Positions 14,332 to 21,661 are shown, numbered from the stretch's first letter. The stretch: DNA of 23,264 nt from Rhodocyclaceae bacterium UBA1310 (GCA_002307175.1 DBTS01000023.1:14438-37701); one strand, 5' to 3'. Notes: generated by a model not told the origin, from the sequence alone. Numbers and translations are program-made.

Positions 14332-16008
14332 ATGACAAAGGCATTGCTTGAGCTGGATGGGCTCAATATCCATTTTCCAACGCAGCACGCTGTCCGTGAT
14401 CTGTCATTGACGGTGGGGCAGGGTGAAACGCTTGCACTGGTGGGCGAATCCGGCTGCGGCAAGTCTGCCACGGCATTGGCAATCACGCGCCTGCTGGCAC
14501 CCAATGCGCGGGTGGGCGGCCGTATTCTGCTTGACGGGGAGAATCTGCTGGATTTCTCCCCGGCACGTATGCGTGCTGTACGGGGCCGTGCAATTTCGAT
14601 GATTTTCCAGGAGCCGATGAGCTCGCTGAACCCCGTGCTGTCGATTGGCACCCAACTGGGTGAAGTGCTCCTGCAGCATGAGCAGCTCTCACGCCAGGCG
14701 GCCCGCCAGCGTGCCATTGAGCTGCTTGATACAGTGCGGATTCCCGAACCGCAGCGACGCATCGATGACTACCCGCACAATCTTTCAGGCGGGCAACGGC
14801 AGCGGGTGATGATCGCAATGGCGATTGCCTGCCACCCCCGTCTGCTCATTGCCGATGAGCCGACTACCGCACTGGATGTCACAGTCCAGGCTTCCATCCT
14901 CGAACTGCTGGATAAGCTCCGCCGCGAACTTTCGATGGGTCTGCTGCTGATTACCCACGATCTCGGGCTGGTCAGCCAGTGGGCGGATCGGGTGGCGGTG
15001 ATGTTTGCCGGTGAAAAGGTTGAGGAGGCTGTGGCTGCGAAGCTTTTCGCGCATCCCGAGCATGCCTATACGCGGCGCCTGCTGGCCAGTTCCCTGCATT
15101 TCGATCAGGAACTGCATTACCACGAGGCGCGTCTCCCCGATACGAGCGAAGACGCAGAAGATCTGCAGGCGCATGTGCCGACTGGCGTGCCAGCTGCCAA
15201 TGAAGCTGTCGTGGCTTCACAGGCACCACTGCTGAAGCTCGAGGATGTGCATGTAGCCTACCGCACTGGCGAGAAAGAGTTCTTTGCGGTCAAGGACCTC
15301 TCTTTCGAGATCCGGCGTGGCGAAACGCTCGGTCTGGTAGGGGAATCCGGTTGCGGCAAGTCGACCTTGTCGAAGACCATCCTCAAGCTGATTCCCGCAC
15401 ACTCCGGGCGCATCCTGCTCGAGGGGCAGGACATCACCCGTCTGGGCGAGAGCGCCTTCCGGCCACTCCGTGCAAAAATCCAGATGGTATTTCAGGATCC
15501 CTACGGTTCGCTCAATCCACGGCATACCGTCGAGGATATTCTCGGCGGTGTGTTGCGGGCCCATGGTGTTGCAGACAAGACCGAGCGGCACCGCCGCATT
15601 GTCGAGACGCTGGGCCATGTACGTTTGTCTGCAAAGAGTCTGAACCGCTATCCGCACGAGTTCTCGGGTGGCCAGCGGCAACGTATCGGGATTGCCCGGG
15701 CACTGATTTTGCGCCCGGCACTGGTGATTTGCGATGAACCCGTTTCCGCGCTGGATGTCTCGATCCAGGCGCAGGTGCTGAACCTTTTGGTGGACCTGAA
15801 ACAGGAACTGGGTTTGTCGTATCTATTTATATCGCATGACCTGTCTGTGGTTCGCTACATTTCCGACCGGGTTCTTGTGATGCAGGATGGACGCTGTGTC
15901 GAGCAAGGTGATTACCGTAGCATCTGGAACGCGCCGCAGCATCCGTACACACGCAGTTTGATTGAAGCTGTGCCCGGGCAGAGCCGGGTGCAGGTGGCAG
16001 CTGCCTGA
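14332..16008 (+). CDS. Fused dipeptide-type ABC transporter ATPase (DppD-DppF in one chain)
   Basis: A 558-residue cytoplasmic protein with two complete ATP-binding domains of the Opp/Dpp type. Domain 1 (about 1-255) has Walker A GESGCGKS (38-45), Q-loop Gln93, signature LSGGQ (151-155), Walker B LLIADE (171-176) and switch His209. Domain 2 (about 299-558) has Walker A GESGCGKS (337-344), Q-loop FQDP, signature FSGGQ (444-448), Walker B LVICDE and His502. An acidic linker (about 258-298) joins them. Each domain is followed by the oligopeptide-transporter C-terminal motif (HPEHAYTRRLL; APQHPYTRSLI). Both sites look catalytically intact. ATG 14332 has AGGGGG 8 bases upstream; GTG 14326 is less likely. 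It powers the DppBC channel and may serve all three binding proteins. Confidence 0.96.
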   Translation: MTKALLELDGLNIHFPTQHAVRDLSLTVGQGETLALVGESGCGKSATALAITRLLAPNARVGGRILLDGENLLDFSPARMRAVRGRAISMIFQEPMSSLNPVLSIGTQLGEVLLQHEQLSRQAARQRAIELLDTVRIPEPQRRIDDYPHNLSGGQRQRVMIAMAIACHPRLLIADEPTTALDVTVQASILELLDKLRRELSMGLLLITHDLGLVSQWADRVAVMFAGEKVEEAVAAKLFAHPEHAYTRRLLASSLHFDQELHYHEARLPDTSEDAEDLQAHVPTGVPAANEAVVASQAPLLKLEDVHVAYRTGEKEFFAVKDLSFEIRRGETLGLVGESGCGKSTLSKTILKLIPAHSGRILLEGQDITRLGESAFRPLRAKIQMVFQDPYGSLNPRHTVEDILGGVLRAHGVADKTERHRRIVETLGHVRLSAKSLNRYPHEFSGGQRQRIGIARALILRPALVICDEPVSALDVSIQAQVLNLLVDLKQELGLSYLFISHDLSVVRYISDRVLVMQDGRCVEQGDYRSIWNAPQHPYTRSLIEAVPGQSRVQVAAA

Positions 16009-16031
16009 TTATTCCCCTGATGGTGAAACAT

Positions 16032-16955
16032 ATGTCGAAGAAAAAAATTGTAGGTTCATTTGTCGCCCTGATCACGCCGTTCAACGAAGACGGCACTGTC
16101 GACTTTGAAGCGTTCAAGGAATTGCTGCGCTTCCAGGAAGACAACGGTACTGCTGCAGTGCTGATCATGGGTTCCACCGGCGAAGTCTCGATGCTGAGCC
16201 CGGACGAACGCAGGGAGATCATTCGCCGCACGGCGCAGTTCAAGACCGGCAAGATGCAGCTGTTTTACGGCTGTACCGGCACCAATACGGATACTTCCAT
16301 CGACTATGTCCGCTACGCGCGCGACAATGGTGCGGATGGGGCCATTCTTGCTGCTCCGGCGTATATCTGCGCCCCTGATGAAGACATCGAACGCTATTTC
16401 CTGGAGATTGCCGATAGCACGGATCTCCCACTGGGTATCTACAACAATCCGCCCCGTGTGAAGACGGATCTGCACTGGACCCACCTGCTGCGCATCTTCA
16501 AGCACCCGAACTACGTCGTGCACAAAGAGTCCACCACCCGTGTCGGGCAGGTGGCGCAGGTGATCGCAGGCCGCCCGGATGTCTCGATCATGTGTTGTGA
16601 TTCTCCCAATCTGGGGCTCGTGGTGCCGACCATGAGTCTTGGCGGGCATGGCACGGCCAATATGACGGGGAATCTCGCACCGGCCGAACTGGCCCGCATT
16701 TCCACCCCCTGGACCGAGCCGGCAGATGCACTGGCTTTCCGCGAAGCCTATCTGCATCTCCTGCCGCTACTGCATTACACCTATTCGGCGATCAATCCGG
16801 TGGCCGTCAAATCCCTCATGAAGGCTGTTGGCCTCCCGGCGGGAAGCCTGCGCCGTCCGCTGCAGGATCTGAGTGGCGAACCTCTGCTCAAGGGGCTGCG
16901 CATTCTTGAGGAACTCGGGCTTGCCAAGAAGTACGGCTATCGTACGGCGCTCTGA
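16032..16955 (+). CDS. DapA-family (dihydrodipicolinate synthase / N-acetylneuraminate lyase) class I aldolase-type enzyme
   Basis: A 307-residue TIM-barrel Schiff-base enzyme. Compared with E. coli DapA the key residues fall in register with a constant offset of 4: GSTGE (47-51; Ser48-Thr49 for Thr44-Thr45), Tyr111 for Tyr107, Tyr137 for Tyr133 in IYNNPPR, Arg142 for Arg138, and Schiff-base Lys165 for Lys161 in VVHKEST. Pyruvate or 2-keto-acid chemistry is therefore likely. The Tyr106 equivalent is Ala110, so true lysine-pathway DapA function is not assured. Family members in catabolic clusters also act as aldolases or as deaminases of cyclic imino acids. It follows the ATPase by 23 bases and overlaps the SDR start by one base (TGATG). 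ATG 16020 is an alternative start. Confidence 0.9.
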   Translation: MSKKKIVGSFVALITPFNEDGTVDFEAFKELLRFQEDNGTAAVLIMGSTGEVSMLSPDERREIIRRTAQFKTGKMQLFYGCTGTNTDTSIDYVRYARDNGADGAILAAPAYICAPDEDIERYFLEIADSTDLPLGIYNNPPRVKTDLHWTHLLRIFKHPNYVVHKESTTRVGQVAQVIAGRPDVSIMCCDSPNLGLVVPTMSLGGHGTANMTGNLAPAELARISTPWTEPADALAFREAYLHLLPLLHYTYSAINPVAVKSLMKAVGLPAGSLRRPLQDLSGEPLLKGLRILEELGLAKKYGYRTAL

Positions 16956-17734
16956 TGGAACTCGGCATTTCTGGGAAAACCGCCCTCGTGTGGGGCGGTA
17001 GCCGTGGCCTGGGCAAGGCTGCGGCGCTTCAGCTGACGCGCGAGGGTGTGCAGGTGTACCTGCTTGGCCGTACCGAAGAGAGCCTGGCTTCCGCCGCACG
17101 TGATATCGGGAGGGAGGCTGGCGTCGAACCTGCCTTTATCGTCGCGGACATGACGCGCGAGGCTGATCGTGCGTCGGTGGTGGCGTCCGTGGCTGCTCCC
17201 GACATTCTTATCAATAATGCCGATGGCCCCGTACCAGGAGACTTCCGCAGCTGGCGCCGTGAGGATTGGCTCGATGCACTCGATGCAATGATGCTCGGGC
17301 CGATCGACATGATCCGGCGTGTGGTTGATGGCATGGCGGAGCGTGAATTCGGGCGCATCATCAACATCACTTCGCGGAGTGTGAAGACCCCGCAGCTTGA
17401 GCTGGGTCTTTCGAACGGCGCGCGCTCTGGGCTGACCGGATTTGTGGCCGGGCTGGCGCGTACGGTGAGTCACCGCAACGTCACCATCAACAACATTCTT
17501 CCCGGGGTTTTCGATACCGATGGGCAGCGGCGGCATGTTGCAGAGATGGCCCGGCAGAGTGGCAGGCCTTTCGAGGAAGTCTGGCAGGCGCGAGTTGCGA
17601 ACTCGACTGCACGTCGTTTTGGCAGGGCAGAGGAGTTTGGTGCGCTGGCCGCCTTTCTATGTTCACAGCATGCCGGTTACATGACCGGGCAGAATCTGCT
17701 GATCGATGGTGGCAGCTACCCCGGCACGTTCTGA
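16955..17734 (+). CDS. Short-chain dehydrogenase/reductase-fold protein with altered catalytic motif
   Basis: A 259-residue Rossmann-fold SDR. The dinucleotide-binding glycine motif is GGSRGLG (14-20), the central motif reads NNADGP (88-92 region) in place of NNAG, and the catalytic serine is in INITSRS (Ser140). The usual Tyr-x3-Lys pair should lie 13 residues later, but the sequence there reads SNGAR, with Ser153 and Arg157 in the Tyr and Lys places. The C-terminus AGYMTGQNLLIDGGSYPGTF is typical of the family. It may be a divergent subfamily with different chemistry or a non-redox role. Its ATG overlaps the DapA-like stop (TGATG), so the two are translationally coupled and probably act in sequence. 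Confidence 0.88.
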   Translation: MELGISGKTALVWGGSRGLGKAAALQLTREGVQVYLLGRTEESLASAARDIGREAGVEPAFIVADMTREADRASVVASVAAPDILINNADGPVPGDFRSWRREDWLDALDAMMLGPIDMIRRVVDGMAEREFGRIINITSRSVKTPQLELGLSNGARSGLTGFVAGLARTVSHRNVTINNILPGVFDTDGQRRHVAEMARQSGRPFEEVWQARVANSTARRFGRAEEFGALAAFLCSQHAGYMTGQNLLIDGGSYPGTF

Positions 17735-17809
17735 ATCCGTGCATCCGGCGCGATGCGTCAATCATGCCGTTGGTTGGAACGACGGTATTCTCAGGGAAGT
17801 AGACACAAT

Positions 17810-19078
17810 ATGCATGTCGTGGTCTTGGGGGCCGGGGTAGTCGGCCTGAGCAGTGCGTGGTATCTGGCCCGTGCCGGTCATCAGGTCACCGTGGTGGAAC
17901 GGGAAGCCGAGGTCGCGCGTGGTGCGAGTCATGCCAATGGCGGCGGGCTGTGCCCCGGGTTTGCGGGGCCCTGGCCCGCTCCCGGGATGCCTGCCAAGGC
18001 GGTGCGCTGGCTGTTTCAGCCTAACGCGCCATTGAGCCTCGGGCGTGGTATCCGGCCCGCTGATGGCCCCTGGTTATATCACTTTGCACGGCATTGCACG
18101 CCTGAGGCTTTTCACAAATCCAAGGCCCGCATGCAGCGGATTGCGCATTACAGCCACGCTTGCCTGCTTGCCCTCAACAAGGAGCTGGGGTTCGCAGACG
18201 AATACGCATTCCGGCCAACCGGCGTATTGCAGGTCTTTCGTGACGAGGAGACTCTCCGCAAGATTGAAACCCATGCCTTGCCGCTGTTGCGGGAGTACGA
18301 AGTTGCGCACCGTCTGGTGGGGCAGGATGAACTTGTCGGCATAGAGCCCGCCCTGGCGGATTCGCATCGCCTGTTTGTCGGCGGACTGCTGCTCTCAGGT
18401 GACGCAACCGGAGATGCCCATCGCTTCAGTGTGGCGCTGCATGCCCGGCTCGCACGTGAAGGTGTGGCCTTCCATTTTGGCCACGCGGCGAAGGGGCTGG
18501 ATACGGTGGGCGGGCGCATTGCAGGCGTGAGTCTGGCCAATGGCCAGCGCATCGGGGCCGATGCTGTGGTGGTGGCCCAGGGCGCTGAAAGCGGCGCACT
18601 GGTGAAGCCACTTGGCTTGAATCTGTCGATTCGTCCGGTTAAGGGTTTCTCGCTGACAGCCGACCTGCGTGATGGTGTTGCACCGACGCCGGAAGTTGCC
18701 GTCATGGATGAGGCCAACAAGACTTTCTTTGCGCGGATTGGCGAGCGGGTGCGGGTTGCCGGTATGGCCGAGATCACCGGCTTCGATCGCAGCCTGCCGG
18801 AAGGGCGCAAGGCTTTTCTGCGTGAGCAGCTTGAAGAGATCTACCCGCAGCGCCTGCAGTTTGACAAGGCAGATTTCTGGGCTGGTTTTCGCCCGATGAC
18901 CTGGGATGGTCCGCCACTTATCGGTGCCACGCCCGTGCCAGGGCTCTATCTGAACGCCGGGCATGGTTCTAACGGGTGGACGCAGGCTTGCGGCAGTGCG
19001 CGCATTCTTGCGGATCTGGTGTCGGGGGAGACGCCGGAGATCGAAGTTGGCGACCTGTGCTTTGGGCGCAACAACTGA
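17810..19078 (+). CDS. dadA: FAD-dependent D-amino-acid dehydrogenase (DadA-like)
   Basis: A 422-residue flavoprotein of the DAO/DadA family that oxidises a D-amino acid (or a D-imino acid such as D-proline or D-hydroxyproline) to the imino/keto acid, usually passing electrons to the respiratory quinone pool at the inner membrane. The FAD-binding GxGxxG is at the extreme N-terminus (VVLGAGVVGLSSAWYLARAG), followed by VVEREAEVARGASHANGG. The C-terminal signature FRPMTWDGPPLIGAT plus LYLNAGHGSNGWTQACGSARILADLVSG closely follows DadA. ATG 17810 is preferred: AGGGAAG lies 10 bases upstream and the protein then begins with the first beta strand; an earlier in-frame start at 17753 adds 19 unlikely residues. 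It is the last gene of the nine-gene operon. Confidence 0.93.
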   Translation: MHVVVLGAGVVGLSSAWYLARAGHQVTVVEREAEVARGASHANGGGLCPGFAGPWPAPGMPAKAVRWLFQPNAPLSLGRGIRPADGPWLYHFARHCTPEAFHKSKARMQRIAHYSHACLLALNKELGFADEYAFRPTGVLQVFRDEETLRKIETHALPLLREYEVAHRLVGQDELVGIEPALADSHRLFVGGLLLSGDATGDAHRFSVALHARLAREGVAFHFGHAAKGLDTVGGRIAGVSLANGQRIGADAVVVAQGAESGALVKPLGLNLSIRPVKGFSLTADLRDGVAPTPEVAVMDEANKTFFARIGERVRVAGMAEITGFDRSLPEGRKAFLREQLEEIYPQRLQFDKADFWAGFRPMTWDGPPLIGATPVPGLYLNAGHGSNGWTQACGSARILADLVSGETPEIEVGDLCFGRNN

Positions 19079-19088
19079 TCGTAAATAA

Positions 19089-19229
19089 GAGGTTGTTCAT
19101 GATCTTACTGCGAGGGCGTGATCGGGCCTCATGCGCTGCTCGAAATCCTCATTTATTTGAATAAACTCCGGTTTCTGTGCTGCTCTTCAGCCCGCTGACG
19201 CCCTCTCGCTACAGATCGTGAACAGCCTC
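19089..19229. mobile_element. MITE-like element with imperfect terminal inverted repeats and TAA target duplication
   Basis: A 141-base segment starts GAGGTTGTTCATGATCT (19089-19105) and ends with the inverted copy AGATCGTGAACAGCCTC (19213-19229), matching at 15 of 17 positions. The similarity continues inward with small gaps (GCGAG..GGCGT and CGGGC on each side), giving inverted repeats of about 40 bases. It is flanked by TAA (19086-19088) and TAA (19230-19232), a likely 3-bp target duplication of the TNA kind made by some IS5-family transposases. No transposase gene fits inside, so it is non-autonomous or an internally deleted IS. It sits 11 bases after the dadA-like stop. Confidence 0.75.
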
Positions 19230-19242
19230 TAAGCAGATAGCG

Positions 19243-19270
19243 ACTGCCCACACCTCACAGGGTGGGCAGT
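19243..19270 (+). terminator. GC-rich hairpin downstream of the dadA-like gene
   Basis: ACTGCCCAC (19243-19251) pairs with GTGGGCAGT (19262-19270), with two more C-G pairs inside after a one-base bulge. There is no T-run on either strand. It probably marks the 3' end of the nine-gene operon, now separated from the last gene by the inserted MITE-like element. Function as a terminator is inference. The rest of the gap 19271-19344 shows nothing clear. Confidence 0.5.
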
Positions 19271-19344
19271 GTCAGCTTACCTCTGGCATGCAAGAGATCA
19301 GGGGGTATCCGCACTGATTCCGTGCAAAGACTCCGCCTCGGGGC

Positions 19345-19773
19345 TCAAGGCCAGATGACAACCAGCTTGGCCGGATGGCCGGCAGTGACGGTGACGGCTT
19401 TGGTCAGGGTCTTCCCTTCCTGTGTGGCCTCAATGCTGTAGCGCCCTGGGGCGAGGCGGACGAGCATGAAGGGCCCGTTGGCGGTAGCACTGAGCACCGG
19501 TTTTTTGGCGGCATCACTGATCACCACCTGGACGTTCGCAACGTAAGCGGCGACGCCGGTTTCATCCTTCGCTGCGAATTCAAGCACCAGCGGCCATTGC
19601 GGTGCGGCTTTCTTGACAGCGGCCAGTTCGCTGCTGCCAACCCCTCCACTGAGATACTCGACATCGCCAGTCTTATGGACGGCAGGCAGGTCGTTTTGTT
19701 GGGCGAAGGCGGGAACTGCGAGTGCCACACTGAAAATCAGCATGGCGAGTATTCCAGAGTGAGGTTTGATCAT
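19345..19773 (-). CDS. Secreted conserved protein with carboxypeptidase-regulatory-like / beta-sandwich domain
   Basis: A 142-residue exported protein. The N-terminus (MIKPHSGILAMLIFSVALAVPAFAQQ) is a good signal peptide with cleavage after AFA (about residue 24). The mature part begins with DLPAVHKTGDVEYLSGGVGSSE, then alternating hydrophobic strands ending in RLAPGRYSIEATQEGKTLTKAVTVTAGHPAKLVVIWP, the pattern of a carboxypeptidase-regulatory-like (transthyretin-type) beta-sandwich. Proteins of this layout are known as conserved periplasmic proteins of unknown function in proteobacteria. It stands alone on the - strand with a repeat-bearing promoter region upstream. ATG 19773 has no strong ribosome site; Met at 19743 would cut into the signal peptide and is less likely. 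Confidence 0.8.
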   Translation of the reverse strand: MIKPHSGILAMLIFSVALAVPAFAQQNDLPAVHKTGDVEYLSGGVGSSELAAVKKAAPQWPLVLEFAAKDETGVAAYVANVQVVISDAAKKPVLSATANGPFMLVRLAPGRYSIEATQEGKTLTKAVTVTAGHPAKLVVIWP

Positions 19774-19790
19774 TTGTGCGTGTCTGACTA

Positions 19791-19829
19791 AAGGGATCAG
19801 GATAAGGGATCAAGATAAGGGATCAAGAG
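19791..19829. repeat. Three tandem copies of a 13-bp repeat
   Basis: AAGGGATCAGGAT (19791-19803), AAGGGATCAAGAT (19804-19816) and AAGGGATCAAGAG (19817-19829) lie head to tail. They occupy the region 18 to 56 bases upstream of the start of the secreted-protein gene at 19773 (- strand). Confidence 0.9.
19799..19826 (-). promoter_or_regulatory. Possible promoter of the secreted-protein gene built from the 13-bp repeats
   Basis: On the - strand, TTGATC (19826-19821) and TATCCT (19804-19799) are spaced by 16 bases and could be -35 and -10 boxes, each a 4-of-6 match to consensus. The implied transcript start near 19792 leaves a leader of about 20 bases before ATG 19773. Because the repeat unit supplies both boxes, a change in copy number would change the spacing context. 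This is a weak, sequence-only call. Confidence 0.35.
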
Positions 19830-20070
19830 GTTTCGAGTGTACGCCAATCCGCAAAAATGTTTTGTCTGGTAGGCAACGGATGGGCCGGTTCAACGATGAG
19901 CCACTTGTTTTCTTTCCTCAAGCCAGCGTGTCGCTCAACAGAGGCTGTTTATGATTGCATGGCGGCACATGAATCCCCGTCTTCATGATGCATTCCGATT
20001 CAAATGCCCAATGCCGGAGCGTGGGATGATGGCCGCTTTATGCTGCAAAAACACGGCAGGTGAAAGCCTC
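19830..20070. other. Intergenic region with a solo MITE-end-like sequence
   Basis: No gene is evident here. The only notable item is GAGGCTGTTTATGAT at 19941-19955, matching the first 15 bases of the inverted repeat of the element at 19089 at 13 positions. No facing partner repeat or flanking duplication was found. Confidence 0.35.
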
Positions 20071-20514
20071 TCAGACAGACGAAGCCTGCAAACCCAGGGT
20101 CTTGGTTAAGTGCACCAGGGGGAATATTCCGGTTTGAATGACTTCCCCGTTTGTTGCATAGCCAGCCTTTAGATAAAAGTCCTGAACCTCTTGCTTTCCA
20201 GTGATGAATATCTCCCGGAAGCCGAGTTCATAGGCCCATTTTTCCATTTCTTCAATCAGAAGATGGCCAATGCCCTTGCGTTGGTAGTCCACGCCGACGG
20301 TGATACGTTCGAATTTTGCCTTGCCTTCATAGTTGCGCAAGCGTCCGGTAGCAGCGGGAGTATCCCCATCCATGATCAGCAGATAGTCAAGCTGATCGCC
20401 TTCCTTTTCATCGATTTCTCCCCGCACGGGGATGTTCAGGCTTAGCGCAACCTGGATGCGCAGGTAGTGTACTGCGGCGACTTCCCACCGTTCTTTGACA
20501 CGCCGGATTTCCAT
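20071..20514 (-). CDS. GNAT family N-acetyltransferase
   Basis: A 147-residue GCN5-related acetyltransferase that would transfer an acetyl group from acetyl-CoA to an amine of unknown identity. The acetyl-CoA-binding motif A is clear: FERITVGVDYQRKGIGHLLIEEMEKWA (about 69-95) with the Q-R-K-G-I-G pyrophosphate loop, followed by motif B FYLKAGYATNG near residue 112-122. The preceding strand LLIMDGDTPAATGRLR is also typical. The start ATG at 20514 has a good GAGGAG site 8 bases upstream. The gene follows the HisC-like gene by 15 bases on the same strand, so it is probably the last gene of that operon. Substrate cannot be inferred. Confidence 0.88.
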   Translation of the reverse strand: MEIRRVKERWEVAAVHYLRIQVALSLNIPVRGEIDEKEGDQLDYLLIMDGDTPAATGRLRNYEGKAKFERITVGVDYQRKGIGHLLIEEMEKWAYELGFREIFITGKQEVQDFYLKAGYATNGEVIQTGIFPLVHLTKTLGLQASSV

Positions 20515-20529
20515 GTGTTGACTCCTCTG

Positions 20530-21642
20530 TTACTTGATATTGGATACCTTCAGGTTGGTGCGGCTGCGCTCAACAATGCTGCGCAGTATCCCGAACACCT
20601 TGTGGTTTTCAATTTCATTGCCGATGGTAATGCGCATCCAGGTAGGCATGCCGATTTCGCGCCCGGAACGGATGATAATTCCGTTTTTCAAAAATTCTGC
20701 AGCGGCTTCATCCCCGTCTATTTCTATGTCAATCATAATGAAATTGGCATGAGTTGGAATGTAGTTGATTCCTTGCTCCCGGCAGAAGGCATAGTAGTCG
20801 GAGGCGCCTTGCCGGATCCCCTGGATTGAATGCTGCAAGAAGGTTTCGTCAGCCAATGCGGCAAGTGCAGCCACTTGTGCCAGATGGTTAACATTGGGTG
20901 GGGTTTTTACCTTATGCAATTGGCTGATCGTAGTCTTGCTCGAAATTGCATAGCCGATACGAAGACCGGCCAGCCCGTAAGCTTTGGAAAATGTCTTAAG
21001 TACGATGAGATTGGAAAAGCGTGCGAGGAGCTGCTGGCTGTCAGGGAAGTCCGGATCGTCAGCAAACTCAGCGTAGGCTTCATCAAGAACGACCGCAACA
21101 CTATCCGGAACCCTCTCAAGAAAGCGGTCAAGGGCGCTACTGCGTACGATGCTGCCCATGGGATTGTGAGGGTTGCATAGCCACACCAGAGTCGTCTGCG
21201 GTGTGATGGCGCTTGCTACTGCATCCAGGTTAATCGCGTGATCGTGAAGTGGTACCTCAATTACCTTCGCTCCAAGGGCTTTGGCCGAGATTCCATACCA
21301 GCCAAACGAGGGGCTGGGGATGACAACTTCGTCACCTTCGGCGATGAATACCTGCGAAATCAAAGAGAGGATTTCAAAGATGCCGTTTCCAAACAGCAAT
21401 TGATCGGCCTCTATGCTGTGGATCTGTGCCAGGCGCTGGCGCAATGGCCCACAGAAAGTGGGCGGATAGCGAAACAGATCCGGGACAGCCTGTGTGACTG
21501 CCGCGATGACATGCGGGGAACAGCCAAAGCTGTTTTCGTTGAGTGCGAGATTGAGCGGGCGTTGATTTCCAGAGGAAGAGGTGTTCAATGCCGCCGGAGG
21601 GTCGAAGGAACGGATCTGGTCAAGTGTTGCGCGATATTTCAT
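20530..21642 (-). CDS. hisC: Histidinol-phosphate aminotransferase family (HisC-like) PLP aminotransferase
   Basis: A 370-residue fold-type I PLP enzyme. HisC converts imidazole-acetol phosphate and glutamate to histidinol phosphate; paralogues act on phenylpyruvate and other keto acids. Visible features: LALNENSFGCSPHVIAAV near the N-terminus, GNGIFEILSLI, PSPSFGWYG, LCNPHNPMGS, the VVLDEAYAEF segment with PLP-contacting Asp and Tyr, the Schiff-base lysine in KTFSKAYGLAGLRIGY, and a C-terminal IIIRSGREIGMPTWMRITIG segment with the substrate-carboxylate Arg. No other his gene is in the window, so this may be a paralogue with another substrate. The ribosome site is weak. It lies 74 bases after the hydroquinone reductase stop, with a hairpin in the gap. 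Confidence 0.88.
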   Translation of the reverse strand: MKYRATLDQIRSFDPPAALNTSSSGNQRPLNLALNENSFGCSPHVIAAVTQAVPDLFRYPPTFCGPLRQRLAQIHSIEADQLLFGNGIFEILSLISQVFIAEGDEVVIPSPSFGWYGISAKALGAKVIEVPLHDHAINLDAVASAITPQTTLVWLCNPHNPMGSIVRSSALDRFLERVPDSVAVVLDEAYAEFADDPDFPDSQQLLARFSNLIVLKTFSKAYGLAGLRIGYAISSKTTISQLHKVKTPPNVNHLAQVAALAALADETFLQHSIQGIRQGASDYYAFCREQGINYIPTHANFIMIDIEIDGDEAAAEFLKNGIIIRSGREIGMPTWMRITIGNEIENHKVFGILRSIVERSRTNLKVSNIK

Positions 21643-21661
21643 GATTCAAGTCCAGGAAAGA

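Noticed and set aside
16032..19078. Assignment of the DapA-SDR-DadA genes to hydroxyproline degradation
   Set aside because: The DadA plus DapA-family pairing fits, but there is no proline-racemase-type epimerase or ketoglutarate semialdehyde dehydrogenase, and the transporter is of the peptide type, so it is kept only as an alternative.
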